Source: Parabacteroides chinchillae | Lineage (GTDB): Bacteria > Bacteroidota > Bacteroidia > Bacteroidales > Tannerellaceae | Reading direction: 5' to 3' | NCBI RefSeq assembly: GCF_900108035.1 | Contig: NZ_FNVS01000013.1 | Coordinates: 1-64,000 of the forward strand | Length of the DNA: 64,000 bases | Shown here: positions 1 to 8,584 of the stretch, piece after piece | Layout: each line of letters starts with the position of its first letter | How positions within the stretch are numbered: position 1 is the first letter of the stretch | Notes under the pieces: generated by a model | Told to the model about the DNA's origin: nothing | Seen by the model: the letters and a program-made list of their open reading frames with translations, nothing else | Databases searched by the model: none | Made by a program: the position numbers and the translations under genes

Positions 1-126
1 GTACAAAATGGCTGCCGGCTCGTCTGTAATGGTTTTGTAGGCCTACAAAATGGCCGCAGCTACTCCGGTAATGGTTTTGTAGGTGTACGGAGGCTTCGCC
101 GGTGCGTTGGTGATACTTTTGTAGGT
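1..126. repeat. 42-bp tandem palindromic repeats, 3 units, array open at the left edge
   Basis: Three consecutive 42-bp units lie at 1-42, 43-84 and 85-126, and a fourth unit decays after 127. Units 1 and 2 begin with (G/C)TACAAAATGG and end with GGTTTTGTAGG, so each can fold back on itself (TACAAAA pairs with TTTTGTA). Unit 3 keeps the TTTTGTAGG end but starts GTACGGAGG. The middles differ between units. The array may continue left of the window. No gene overlaps it convincingly. Confidence 0.8.
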
Positions 127-597
127 GTACGGAGGTTTTCCGTGCGGTACGGACACACGTTTTGGGCAGGCTGCCCTTGCAGCCTGCTATGTTTTGATTG
201 TTTTTTACGTGAAAAAGGCGGGTGGAGGAAAGGTTACGTTTTTTTTGCAAAATTTCCTTCTTCATGAAGAAGGACTGCGGAACATACATGTTCCGCAGAT
301 ATATGTCTTATATAAGGAATGTATTTCATCTTGTTTATGAGATGTTGCGGGGGCAAAGATAGGGATTTCTTGTGCGGTAAGGAAAAATATCTGCGTAAAT
401 CTGCGCTTGTTTGCGTATCCTGAATATGTATCCCACTACAGCTTGCTATTCTATTAGCTGCCCGTCTTTATCGAAAGATAATGTAACGTCATCGTTTAGT
501 AACAAATCTGGCGGGTGAAAGTTTTTTGCCACTATCGTAATAAAAAAACTTCAGTCTTGTGTTATGTTTTCTTTCCTTTGTCGTCTTAATATCAGAA
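127..597. other. Gene-free stretch before the sigma-factor operon
   Basis: No convincing gene is present. The only longer open frame (125-340, +) starts inside the repeat array and resembles nothing I recognise. Near 390-415 there is ATCTGCG/AATCTGCGC, a motif that recurs in the hairpin at 44807-44873. The segment directly before 598 should hold the promoter of the sigma operon, but I see no clear TAnnTTTG box. Confidence 0.5.
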
Positions 598-1101
598 ATG
601 GAACTAGAGACATTCAAAATAACCATATTGCCACTCCGCGGGAAAATGTTTAACCTCTCGAGGAAAATAGTTGAGAACTCCGATGATGCCGAAGATATCG
701 TGCAAGAGGCTTTTCTCAAATTGTGGAATATGCGTGGCCGGCTGGATGAATACGATAATGTGGAAGCTCTGGTTATGATGATTGTCCGTAATCTTACTCT
801 TGACAGGTTAAGAACACGTAGACCCCAGGGGGATGAACCGGATAACCTGTTACTTGACTCCGGGACGATGAATCCCGCAGAACAGCTGGAGCAACAGGAT
901 GCAGTGGCCTGCATCAGACACTTGATAGCCGGATTGCCTGCGTTGCAGCAAACTATCATACGGATGAAAGATGTGGAAGGTTACGAGATTGCTGAAATAG
1001 CCGGGATAACCGGAGCGCAGCCCGAAGCGATCCGCGTGAATCTTTCGAGGGCACGGAAAAAGATACGAGAACAATACTTAATGTTGAATGGTCAACGATA
1101 A
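598..1101 (+). CDS. RNA polymerase sigma-70 factor, ECF subfamily
   Basis: 167-residue ECF sigma factor that would direct RNA polymerase to a small regulon. Region 2 covers roughly residues 15-80, with the DAEDIVQEAFLKLW motif at about 29-42. Region 4 covers roughly 112-160, with the helix-turn-helix read as EIAEIAGITGAQPEAIRVNLSRA. I chose the ATG at 598 because the open frame can only be extended upstream from a GTG at 559 and those extra residues do not look like the family. The stop overlaps the start of the next gene (ATG at 1088), indicating translational coupling with the putative anti-sigma protein. The promoters it recognises are unknown; autoregulation of this operon is a reasonable guess. 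Confidence 0.92.
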   Translation: MELETFKITILPLRGKMFNLSRKIVENSDDAEDIVQEAFLKLWNMRGRLDEYDNVEALVMMIVRNLTLDRLRTRRPQGDEPDNLLLDSGTMNPAEQLEQQDAVACIRHLIAGLPALQQTIIRMKDVEGYEIAEIAGITGAQPEAIRVNLSRARKKIREQYLMLNGQR

Positions 1102-1615
1102 AGATATGGATATAGACGGATTATTGGATAAATATTTTGAAGGTGCAACATCTGCTGCCGAAGAAGCCCGGTTGCGTGCCTTCTTCGCTTCGGACGATGT
1201 ACCCGAAAGGCTGGCTGTTTACAAACCTATCTTTGCTTACTTTGGCGAAGAGATTGCAAAACATTCTGCGCCGTCAGCGGAACAACATAGGGTTGCTGTG
1301 GCAAAAAGACCGTTGAGACGCAGGGGTGTGTTCTACGCTGTATCGGGTATTGCGGCTTGTATCCTGCTGGTACTGGGCATCGGGCGTTTGTTGAATCCGC
1401 TGGATCCCCGCTTTTGTGCAGACAACTATGTGGTGATAAATGGCCGTTGTTATACCGACATCCACAAAGTGCGTGCTTTCGCTATTGAGGCGCTTCAGGA
1501 AGTGGCAACCCCGGCCGAGATGTATTTTCCGGATGATGACGGCGATAATTTTCCCCGCGAGATAGTAAATAGTCAATTACAGGAACTGGGCTCTCTGTTC
1601 AGTGATGACGAATAA
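1088..1615 (+). CDS. Putative membrane anti-sigma factor
   Basis: 175 residues with a soluble N-terminal part (DGLLDKYFEGATSAAEEARL near the start), one hydrophobic segment at about 80-103 (GVFYAVSGIAACILLVLGIG) and an acidic C-terminal part presumably outside the membrane. The N-terminal LLDKYFEG..S..EE pattern and single membrane span are typical of Bacteroidetes proteins encoded directly after ECF sigma genes. The 14-bp overlap with the sigma gene supports a sigma/anti-sigma pair. It lacks the FecR domain of sugar-uptake anti-sigma factors, so a different signal is expected. The function is inferred from position and topology only. Confidence 0.6.
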   Translation: MVNDKDMDIDGLLDKYFEGATSAAEEARLRAFFASDDVPERLAVYKPIFAYFGEEIAKHSAPSAEQHRVAVAKRPLRRRGVFYAVSGIAACILLVLGIGRLLNPLDPRFCADNYVVINGRCYTDIHKVRAFAIEALQEVATPAEMYFPDDDGDNFPREIVNSQLQELGSLFSDDE

Positions 1616-1629
1616 AACAATACTGCCTT

Positions 1630-2100
1630 ATGAAACAGTTTAAATATCTGATCACATTGCTTTTCGTTGCAATGCTTTGTAGTCTTCAACCGGCCAATAT
1701 CCGGGCTGCCGAGATGCAGAAAGATTTAAAGATACAAGAAGTCTTCTCCCGCTACGGTATGAAAAGGAATGTCACTATGGTGGAGCTTTCAAACGAGATG
1801 CTCGAAACCTATGGCCTTACCCGTTATAAGAGTATCACTATCAAACAGGATGACGAAGCCCTTAGATTTGTTCGCCGTTGTCTTGAGGCCGATCAGAAAG
1901 GTGCCCGAAAGATCAAGGAGGTAACCGATGACGGCGGTGTAGTTTCCGCTTACTATCAGCTACCCGGCAACAAAGAAGACATGAATCGTTTTGTACTATT
2001 CAAAGTCAACAAGAAAGGAGTCATTACTCTGGTCTATATAGAAGGGGAACTGGACAGCGATGACCTGATTACTCTTCTATTCACCAAAAAAGATTTATAA
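1630..2100 (+). CDS. Small exported protein, DUF4252/DUF6108-like
   Basis: 156 residues with a signal peptide (MKQFKYLITLLFVAMLCSLQ, likely cleavage near IRAAE). The mature part contains a (V/I)YIEGELDSDDL block near the C-terminus, which resembles the end of DUF4252-type proteins; the family label is from memory and uncertain. It lies 14 bp after the putative anti-sigma gene and 17 bp before the barrel gene, in the same direction, so it is probably part of one operon and one envelope function. No catalytic motif is visible. Confidence 0.6.
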   Translation: MKQFKYLITLLFVAMLCSLQPANIRAAEMQKDLKIQEVFSRYGMKRNVTMVELSNEMLETYGLTRYKSITIKQDDEALRFVRRCLEADQKGARKIKEVTDDGGVVSAYYQLPGNKEDMNRFVLFKVNKKGVITLVYIEGELDSDDLITLLFTKKDL

Positions 2101-2117
2101 ACGAATAAAACATATAC

Positions 2118-3029
2118 ATGATGAAAAGCGTACTAATCTTATTGGCTGCCTGTTTGTCTGCCCCGGCTTTTGCAAACACAGGATTACAGCCTTCGGCTAC
2201 CGACACGATTATTATAGTAAAGAACAAGCAAATTGAAGTGAAAGACAATGGCGACCGTCTGAAGGTGAGAGTCTATGAATTGACCGAAGAAGGCGATTCG
2301 GTTGACCGGGAAATGGTGTTTGAAGGCCATTACCGCGACGGACAAAGCTATGAACGCCGCAAGCATATCAAGTCTCTGAACATTCCGGTGCCTACGTGGG
2401 ATAAGAACTTCTCTGCACACTGGGCAGGCTTTGGCATGGGCTTCTGCAATTTTGCCGATGGCAACTTACATGTGAATGACGCCAATGGAGTGTCGCTACG
2501 AAGCGGTAAGTCACTCGAATATAATCTGAACTTCCTGGAGTGGAGCTTCCCATTCTCTCGCTATAATTGGGCGGTGGTGACCGGTGCCGGGATGCGTTGG
2601 AACCGTTATCGTCTGGATTCGAACAAATACTTTAAAGAAGTCGATGGAGTAACCTCCCTTGTCCCGGCTCCTGACGGAATTGTCTACAGCGCAAGTAAAT
2701 TAAACACTACCAGCATTACCATCCCACTTTTGCTCGAATGGCAGAAACGGCAAAGGAATAAAACGCTTTACTTCTTCTCTGCCGGTGTGGTGGGAGTATT
2801 TAAAACGATGTCTTCCTCCAAGGTGGTTTACAAAGATGCACATGGCGATAAGCATAAGGAGAAGATGGATGGCGGCATGAACCTGCGTCCGGTATCGATG
2901 GATATCTTGCTGCAAGCCGGTTTCGACTGGATAGGCCTTTATATGAAATATTCGCCGGTCGGTATCTTTGAACGGCATAAAGGGCCGGAGCTTTATCCGG
3001 TCTCGATCGGCCTGCAACTGCATATTTAA
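2118..3029 (+). CDS. Outer-membrane beta-barrel protein (PorT-like size)
   Basis: 303 residues with an N-terminal signal peptide ending near AFANTG. The second half has alternating aromatic/polar strands (for example the FSAHWAGFGMGFCNF and WAVVTGAGMRWNRY regions), and the protein ends in an amphipathic strand (SIGLQLHI), as expected for a barrel protein. It is the last gene of the sigma-factor operon, so it may be the envelope effector or sensor of that regulon (inference). The stop overlaps the stop of convergent bioD by four bases (3026-3029), leaving no room for a separate terminator. Confidence 0.75.
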   Translation: MMKSVLILLAACLSAPAFANTGLQPSATDTIIIVKNKQIEVKDNGDRLKVRVYELTEEGDSVDREMVFEGHYRDGQSYERRKHIKSLNIPVPTWDKNFSAHWAGFGMGFCNFADGNLHVNDANGVSLRSGKSLEYNLNFLEWSFPFSRYNWAVVTGAGMRWNRYRLDSNKYFKEVDGVTSLVPAPDGIVYSASKLNTTSITIPLLLEWQKRQRNKTLYFFSAGVVGVFKTMSSSKVVYKDAHGDKHKEKMDGGMNLRPVSMDILLQAGFDWIGLYMKYSPVGIFERHKGPELYPVSIGLQLHI

Positions 3030-3670
3030 CCGATAGCGTCGAGCACTGTCACTTTGGCTTCCGGAAACTCTCGCGCCATATATTGGCGCAGATATTCCAG
3101 TGTATTTTGTTCGATCAACTCATCCGTGCGGGGGTAAAGGTTGTACACCAGCGTGTGCACCTTTACCCCATATTGTTTGCAGGTATACAGGCTGAGCAGG
3201 GTATGGTTGATACTTCCCAGTTTGCCGGAAGTGACAAGGATGAGCGGATAGTCCATCTCCCGGATGTAATCTATTGTAAGTGTGTTGCCACAGATGGGTA
3301 CCATCAGTCCGCCGGCTCCTTCAAGCAAGATGTATTCATACTTCTCTTGCAGTATGCGGGTGGCGGCGGTTATAACGTCCGGGTCTATTTCTTTGTTGTC
3401 TTTTGCTGCTGCCATGTGCGGGGAACAGGGATAAGTAAAGATGTAAGGGCAGGTTAGCCCGGCTTTATCCTCCTCTGTAAAAGGGATGCCTTGCAGACGG
3501 CGGTGCATTACGATGTCTTCCGATACGTCTACGTTTCCTGTCTGGATCATCTTTTGGGTGATGACCGATTTGCCTTCGGCTGCCATCTGGCGCGCCATGA
3601 TTGCGGTGGCATAGGTTTTGCCTACGTTGGTGTCTATGCCTGATACGAATAATACGGTTCCTTTCATCAT
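3026..3670 (-). CDS. bioD: Dethiobiotin synthase
   Basis: 214 residues. ATP-dependent carboxylation and ring closure of 7,8-diaminopelargonate to dethiobiotin in the cytoplasm, the penultimate step of biotin synthesis. The P-loop variant GIDTNVGKT is at residues 11-19 and the LLEGAGGLMVP motif is near 115-125, both typical of BioD. Two adjacent ATGs start the frame, so residue 1 or 2 is the real start. It is the last gene of the bio cluster and is separated from bioC by about 210 bp carrying a 23-bp repeat array with inverted ends. Confidence 0.96.
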   Translation of the reverse strand: MMKGTVLFVSGIDTNVGKTYATAIMARQMAAEGKSVITQKMIQTGNVDVSEDIVMHRRLQGIPFTEEDKAGLTCPYIFTYPCSPHMAAAKDNKEIDPDVITAATRILQEKYEYILLEGAGGLMVPICGNTLTIDYIREMDYPLILVTSGKLGSINHTLLSLYTCKQYGVKVHTLVYNLYPRTDELIEQNTLEYLRQYMAREFPEAKVTVLDAIG

Positions 3671-3713
3671 GTTTATCTTTTAAGTTTGTAGAAATTTGTT
3701 GGTATGATAACTC

Positions 3714-3843
3714 TGCAAAGTGTTTGGAGTTATGGCTCCAGAGTGTCGAGAGTCATGCTTGCAGAGTGTCGAGAGTCATGCTTGCAAAGTGTCGAGAGTT
3801 ATGCTTGCAAAGTGTCGAGAGTTATAACTCCAAACACTTTGCA
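3714..3843. repeat. Five 23-bp tandem repeats closed by a 20-bp inverted repeat
   Basis: Five 23-bp units run from 3718 to 3832: 3718-3740, 3741-3763, 3764-3786, 3787-3809 and 3810-3832. The consensus reads (A/G)AGTGTCGAGAGT(T/C)ATGCTTGCA; units 2 and 3 are identical. The ends form a perfect 20-bp inverted repeat: 3714-3733 (TGCAAAGTGTTTGG...) pairs with 3824-3843 (...CCAAACACTTTGCA). The array lies between bioC and bioD and would be transcribed if they are co-transcribed. 23 is not a multiple of 3 and no gene runs through it. Confidence 0.9.
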
Positions 3844-3882
3844 ATGGTAGTTCTAGTTGTTTTCGATACATTAGGTATTATT

Positions 3883-4659
3883 TTATAGTCTTTTAGCCAG
3901 CAGATAGAGCGGGCGATAGGTCAGGGTTACCTGGTTATTGTCCGTTGAAAACTGTTGTTTGTAGCGGCGGACGAAGTCTTCCTGCATACCCCGCGTCCAT
4001 TGTCCGTTGTGTGTTGCTGTTACTCCCGTGTATTTGAGATGGCGCAGTACTTCGAGAGGACTGCCAAAGGTAAGCCGTATCGCTTCTTCGCGGCAAACCT
4101 CTATATTATAGAACGGGGCAAGCCATTCTTCCCACTGTTTGCCGGAAGGATAGGATAGGCCTTTGCCTGCCGCCTCTTTTACTTCTTGCAGATTACCGGG
4201 CGAAAAGGTGCTGAACAGCAATACTCCGCCCTTTGTTTGCATCCCGGCCAGCTTCTTAATAAAATTCAGCGGATCGTGGAACCATTGAAAAGCGGAAGTG
4301 GATGCTATCAGATCGTAACCGATGCCAAGCTCTGTGTTTTCGGCATCTCCAATTATGGATTGCGGAGAATGGTTGCAGTGTGTGGCGGCGATAGCCAGCG
4401 ACTCTCCGCATAAATCATTCAGTACCCAGTCTGCGTTGGGTAGCATTCGTTGCAGGTGACGGGTAAAGCCTCCTGTGCCGCATCCTATTTCGAGGCAACG
4501 TCCGAACGGTTGCAGATGGAGAGACAGTATCTTTGCTGCTTCGGCACTGATTCGTTGTTGGGCTACCGCATGCCGGTCGTAGCTGTTCAGTGCGCGGGTG
4601 AAGCGTTGCCGGATACATGCCGGTTCTATCGATTGGTTATCTCTTTCCATTGTTTCCAT
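3883..4659 (-). CDS. bioC: Malonyl-ACP O-methyltransferase
   Basis: 258 residues. SAM-dependent methylation of the malonyl-ACP carboxyl group, which lets the fatty-acid synthesis machinery elongate it to a pimeloyl-ACP ester. The SAM-binding motif LEIGCGTGG is at residues 56-64, and the order of later blocks (ASTSAFQWFHD near 120) fits BioC. The start at 4659 overlaps the end of bioG by 34 bp; an in-frame ATG at 4650 is an alternative. Pairing with bioG directly upstream supports BioC over other methyltransferases. Confidence 0.93.
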   Translation of the reverse strand: METMERDNQSIEPACIRQRFTRALNSYDRHAVAQQRISAEAAKILSLHLQPFGRCLEIGCGTGGFTRHLQRMLPNADWVLNDLCGESLAIAATHCNHSPQSIIGDAENTELGIGYDLIASTSAFQWFHDPLNFIKKLAGMQTKGGVLLFSTFSPGNLQEVKEAAGKGLSYPSGKQWEEWLAPFYNIEVCREEAIRLTFGSPLEVLRHLKYTGVTATHNGQWTRGMQEDFVRRYKQQFSTDNNQVTLTYRPLYLLAKRL

Positions 4660-5279
4660 ACTTTAAAAGGATAATGCGGGGCGTCAATCTCGGTGAAAGG
4701 ACATAGCCCCTGCCAGTAATTGCGTTGGTTGCCGGTAGGGAATATCATGTCGTGGGTAGAGCCAAAGGCTTTAGTCCAATCTATTCCGCCGGGGTGCTTG
4801 TCTCTGCTTATGTTGTTATAGAGGTTAAGTAATTCTTCTTTTAACTCAGTTGCCGGACGTGCTGGAAAATGCTGGTATGTTGCCAGTAATTCGCGGCTGC
4901 CGCACATACGGCGGTTGAAACGGTTCATGCCCTCGTTGTTTACATTCTCTAAGGTTCCCCGGAAAATGGCGGTGGGAATACCGTATGTATCGTCTATGGG
5001 AAGTCCTGTGCCGTTGATAGCTGTGGCAGAGTGCAAAACTGTTTCCGGGCTTATTACATTTGCAGCTACCCAAACCCCCAGCGACCAGGCAACCAGATCG
5101 ATTTGCCGGTAACGGTCTAATTCTCCGGTAAAAGACAGGTCACGATAGTCGTAACAAATCCATACGTCCGTATCTTCTCCGGCTTCCAGATGGCCGAAGG
5201 CTTCGGGGGTGGCAGACCAGCCTGCAAGGCAAAGGACAAGTTTGGTTGCTCCGTTATTTCTTGTTTTCTTTATTTCCAT
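4626..5279 (-). CDS. bioG: Pimeloyl-ACP methyl ester esterase (BioG type)
   Basis: 217 residues. Removes the methyl ester from pimeloyl-ACP methyl ester, ending the disguised elongation cycle that BioC begins. It has the short alpha/beta-hydrolase fold of the BioG/DUF452 family: oxyanion region LCLAGWSATPE near residues 16-26, nucleophile Ser66 in AWSLGVW, and a likely catalytic His in APHYPF near the C-terminus. It is not BioH-like in length or motif. It lies 13 bp after bioF and overlaps bioC, so bioF-bioG-bioC look tightly co-expressed. Confidence 0.92.
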   Translation of the reverse strand: MEIKKTRNNGATKLVLCLAGWSATPEAFGHLEAGEDTDVWICYDYRDLSFTGELDRYRQIDLVAWSLGVWVAANVISPETVLHSATAINGTGLPIDDTYGIPTAIFRGTLENVNNEGMNRFNRRMCGSRELLATYQHFPARPATELKEELLNLYNNISRDKHPGGIDWTKAFGSTHDMIFPTGNQRNYWQGLCPFTEIDAPHYPFKVWKQWKEITNR

Positions 5280-5292
5280 GGCTCCTGTTTGT

Positions 5293-6444
5293 TTAAGAGA
5301 TGTTGTGGATTATAGAGGTTAGTTGGTCTATAGCTTGCGTTTCTATAGCAGCGGTGAGCGAGAAACGGATACGCGCCGTCCCCTTTGGTACTGTTGGCGG
5401 ACGGACGGGCAGACAATAAAAACCTTTGCGTTGCAATTCTTCAGCCTTTAGTATGCAATCGCTGTTCTCTCCAACTATGTATGGGATGATATGGCTGGCG
5501 CTGATTTCTCCTCCTGAACCTTTCAGTTTTTCACGCAGCAGGTTGCTTACCTTATGTAATTGCTTCCGTTCTGTAGCGAAGGATGGTAGCAGGTCGAAGA
5601 TGTACTTCGTCCAGGCTATCTGTGCCGGCGGGAGGGCGGTGCTGAATATGAGCGGCCGCATGGTGTTTACCAGGTATTCGCGAATCACGTTGCTACATAG
5701 CAGGTAAGCGCCCATTGAGGCAAGTGCCTTGCCAAAGGTGCCTACCAGCAGGTCGATGTCCTGAATACAATTTTGTTCCTCGGCAAGTCCCAGTCCGGTA
5801 GTTCCACGGACACCTATGGCATGGGCTTCGTCTACATAGAGGATGATGTTTGGAAATGCCTTTTTCAGTTCAACCAACCGGTTGAGGTCTGCCGTGTCGC
5901 CATCCATACTGAATATGCTTTCCGTTACGACTATAACCTGTTCGTATGCCGGTGATTCTTTTGCCAGTAGCCTTTCCAAATGTGCATAATCGTTATGCTT
6001 GTAACGTTGGAAAGCTGCACCGCTTAGTAAGATACCGTCTATAATGCTGGCGTGAACGAGCTTGTCTGCAACAATCAGCGTTTGCTTGTCTGCCAGGGCG
6101 GGTAAGATTCCGGTGTTAGCATGGTAGCCGCTGTTAAACAGCAGGCAGGCTTCGCGTCCGAAACGTTTTGCCATATCGGTTTCCATATCTGTGTAGATAG
6201 TGTAGTTGCCCGTTAGCAGTCGTGATGAAGTGGACGATAAGGGTAGCTTTGTAACCTTTAGCTTGTCCAGGAAGTCATTGCGAAGGTCTGAACGTGATGC
6301 CAGTCCCAAGTAGTCGTTTGACGAGAGGTTCAACATACGTTGTCCCTCTTTCAGAATGTATTTCCCTTCGTGTTCCACTTCCGGCAGTCGGCGTAGGGAA
6401 CCGCTTGCCTTCAAATCGTTGATTGATTTGTTGTAATCTTTCAT
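5293..6444 (-). CDS. bioF: 8-amino-7-oxononanoate synthase
   Basis: 383 residues, normal for the alpha-oxoamine synthase family. Condenses a pimeloyl thioester with L-alanine to 8-amino-7-oxononanoate using PLP. The PLP lysine is K239 in GTFGKALAS; the cofactor-binding DEAH block is at 205-208 and the SSNDYLGLA substrate loop at 41-50. It heads the bioF-bioG-bioC-bioD run on the minus strand. Upstream lies a ~0.77-kb repeat element separating it from bioA, so it may need its own promoter. The paralogue at 59522-60709 is the serine palmitoyltransferase-like enzyme. Confidence 0.95.
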   Translation of the reverse strand: MKDYNKSINDLKASGSLRRLPEVEHEGKYILKEGQRMLNLSSNDYLGLASRSDLRNDFLDKLKVTKLPLSSTSSRLLTGNYTIYTDMETDMAKRFGREACLLFNSGYHANTGILPALADKQTLIVADKLVHASIIDGILLSGAAFQRYKHNDYAHLERLLAKESPAYEQVIVVTESIFSMDGDTADLNRLVELKKAFPNIILYVDEAHAIGVRGTTGLGLAEEQNCIQDIDLLVGTFGKALASMGAYLLCSNVIREYLVNTMRPLIFSTALPPAQIAWTKYIFDLLPSFATERKQLHKVSNLLREKLKGSGGEISASHIIPYIVGENSDCILKAEELQRKGFYCLPVRPPTVPKGTARIRFSLTAAIETQAIDQLTSIIHNIS

Positions 6445-6528
6445 ATTGTGCTTTATTTCTGTTTTATATCTTTTGCAGCTACATCTTTATGCCTGCTGTT
6501 TTATGCTTGCTGCGCAAGCTGTTTCTAT

Positions 6529-7292
6529 GTTACTTTTGGCTTGACCCAAAAGTAACCAAAAAGTCAAGGCTGCACCGTCCGGGCTACTCCGGCAAAAGAC
6601 TTCGCTGAACCGGCGGAACTCGCTACGCTCAGACAGCCGCCGGTTTTAACGCTGCGTCTTTTACCTGCGCTTAACGCCCGGCCGCTGATGCCGCAAACAA
6701 GAAAGCTAAGCTAAGCGCAGCTTTCTTTAGGGATGGCCGATACGGCTTGCTCTTTTATGGCTTTAGCCAAATTTCTTTCTGGAAATCTACTTTTAACAAT
6801 CCTTCTCAATTGGGCTAAAGCCCTTGAAAGAGGATGGCTCTACTATCCGTCGGTTGAAACCGACGGCAATTGAAACCAGGCTAAAGCCATCTTTAATCAA
6901 TACCCGACGGAAGCATTAAAACCAATAGGATAACCTTTTAAGCTATCAACAACAGTAACTTTCAAAGCTATCGATATCGGCCATCCTTAGAGGGAGCGTT
7001 GCTCCCTTGTTTCCGGCCTCTGTCGGTGAGCGTAGCGTAGTGCCTTGAATGAGCGCCCGAAGCGTCCGCTGTTTGAGCGAAGCGAGTTCGGACGGTTCAG
7101 TGAATGAAAGGCACGAAGCTGCAAGCCGACAGTAGCCTTGATCTTTTGGTCACTTTTGGATCAAGCCAAAAGTGACAGAGTAACCAATTTGAGCGAAGCG
7201 AGTTCGGACGGTTCAGCGAATGAAAGGCACGAAGCAGCAAGCCGGCAGTAGCCTTGACCTTTTGGTTACTTTTGGGTCAAGCCAAAAGTGAC
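6529..7292. mobile_element. MITE-like intergenic element with 45-bp inverted ends, inside the bio cluster
   Basis: The left end 6529-6573 (GTTACTTTTGGCTTGACCC...) is matched by the reverse complement of the right end 7248-7292 with about three differences over 45 bp. Each end is also a small palindrome (GTTACTTTTGG / CCAAAAGTAAC). Inside are further dyads: AGGGATGGCCGATA near 6727 against TATCGGCCATCCTTA near 6982, and CCGTCGGTT / ACCGACGG near 6848. No open reading frame of note lies within it, so it is non-autonomous if mobile. I see no clear target-site duplication. It fills almost all of the gap between bioF (6444) and bioA (7310). Confidence 0.65.
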
Positions 7293-7296
7293 AGAA
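7072..7296. repeat. Two 109-bp direct repeats, period 116
   Basis: 7072-7180 and 7188-7296 are near-identical direct copies. Each begins TTTGAGCGAAGCGAG and carries GTTCGGACGGTTCAG, then ends in a dyad of the CACTTTTGG...CCAAAAGTGAC type. They form the right portion of the larger repeat element and look like a duplication of its right end. Confidence 0.8.
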
Positions 7297-7309
7297 CAAT
7301 TCTGAAAGG

Positions 7310-8584
7310 TTACTTCAGAGACTTAATAACCCCAGAAGTAAGCCGCCTCAACTCTTCGGGACGGATGATAAAGGGAGGCATCAGGTAAACCAATTTTCCA
7401 AAAGGACGCACCCAGATACCTTCGTCTACAAAACGTTTTTGAAGGACAGCCATGTTTACAGGGTCTTTCATTTCGATTACACCAATGGCACCTAATACAC
7501 GCACTTCACGCACAGTGTCCAGACCGCTAGCCGGGGCAAGCTCGCGACATAGTTGTGCTTGTATGGCATCTACTTTTTCTTTCCATCCGCTTTCCAACAG
7601 AAGACGCACGGATGCGCAGGCTATAGCGCATGCCAGCGGATTACCCATAAAGGTAGGACCATGCATGAAGCAGCCTGCTTCACCGCTACAGATCGTATCA
7701 GCTATGGATTGGGTGGTTATAGTAGCAGAAAGTGTCAGATAGCCACCTGTCAATGCCTTGCCAATACACATAATGTCAGGCTCCACGCCGGCATGTTCCC
7801 AGGCAAAAAGCTTTCCGGTACGGCCAAAGCCGGTGGCTATCTCGTCGAAGATCAGCAATACATTATATTGATTACACAATTCGCGGGCACGGACAAGGAA
7901 AGCAGGCGAATAGAAGTACATGCCTCCGGCGCCTTGCACGATGGGTTCGAGGATAAGGGCGGCTATTTCTCCGGCGTGCTTTTCGAGCAGGTCTTTCAGT
8001 GGAGACATGGCTTCTTCGTTCCATTTATCCTCGTATTTAACCGGAGGTTGTGGCAAAAAGTATTGTATGGGCAGACTGCCGGAGAAGATACCGTGCATCC
8101 CGGTGACGGGATCGCATACGGACATGGCATGCCATGTGTCGCCGTGATAGCCGCTACGAATGGTGGCAAACTTACTCTTTGCCGCTTTGTTTTGCGACTG
8201 CCAATACTGTATAGCCATCTTCATGGCAACTTCTACGGCTACCGACCCGCTGTCGGCGAAGAATATTTTATCCATTGAAGGCGGTAACAAAGGGAGCAGT
8301 AACGAGGCCAGTTCAACGGCTGGCTCGTGGGTGAAGCCGCCAAACATGATGTGGCTCATCTTCTTTAATTGCTCTTCGGCGGCGGCGTTCAGTAAGGGAT
8401 GGTTGTAGCCATGCACAGCTGCCCACCACGAAGACATGCCATCAATAAGCTGCCTCCCGTCGGCTAGCGTAATAGTTACTCCTTCGGCTCCGGCTACCGG
8501 ATAAACGGGCAGCGGATCAATTGTAGATGTGTAAGGGTGCCAGATATGATCGCGGTCGTATTGTAGTAGTTCTTGTGTTGTCAT
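7310..8584 (-). CDS. bioA: Adenosylmethionine-8-amino-7-oxononanoate aminotransferase
   Basis: 424 residues, class-III PLP aminotransferase. Transfers the amino group of SAM to 8-amino-7-oxononanoate, giving 7,8-diaminopelargonate. The PLP lysine is K276 in CIGKALTGG, the cofactor Asp is D247 in [15 protein letters not shown], and the N-terminal WHPYTS and [15 protein letters not shown] blocks (about 15-63) are BioA hallmarks. The start overlaps the stop of bioB by four bases (ATGA), so the pair is translationally coupled. It is followed by the repeat element rather than directly by bioF. Confidence 0.96.
   Translation of the reverse strand: MTTQELLQYDRDHIWHPYTSTIDPLPVYPVAGAEGVTITLADGRQLIDGMSSWWAAVHGYNHPLLNAAAEEQLKKMSHIMFGGFTHEPAVELASLLLPLLPPSMDKIFFADSGSVAVEVAMKMAIQYWQSQNKAAKSKFATIRSGYHGDTWHAMSVCDPVTGMHGIFSGSLPIQYFLPQPPVKYEDKWNEEAMSPLKDLLEKHAGEIAALILEPIVQGAGGMYFYSPAFLVRARELCNQYNVLLIFDEIATGFGRTGKLFAWEHAGVEPDIMCIGKALTGGYLTLSATITTQSIADTICSGEAGCFMHGPTFMGNPLACAIACASVRLLLESGWKEKVDAIQAQLCRELAPASGLDTVREVRVLGAIGVIEMKDPVNMAVLQKRFVDEGIWVRPFGKLVYLMPPFIIRPEELRRLTSGVIKSLK

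Noticed and set aside
125-340. 71-codon plus-strand frame
   Set aside because: Begins inside the 42-bp repeats, no recognisable protein features, probably chance.
489-959. 156-codon minus-strand frame opposite the sigma gene
   Set aside because: Antisense shadow of a clear ECF sigma factor; serine-rich low-complexity translation.
3714-3843. CRISPR array
   Set aside because: Units are contiguous 23-mers without spacers and no cas genes are present.
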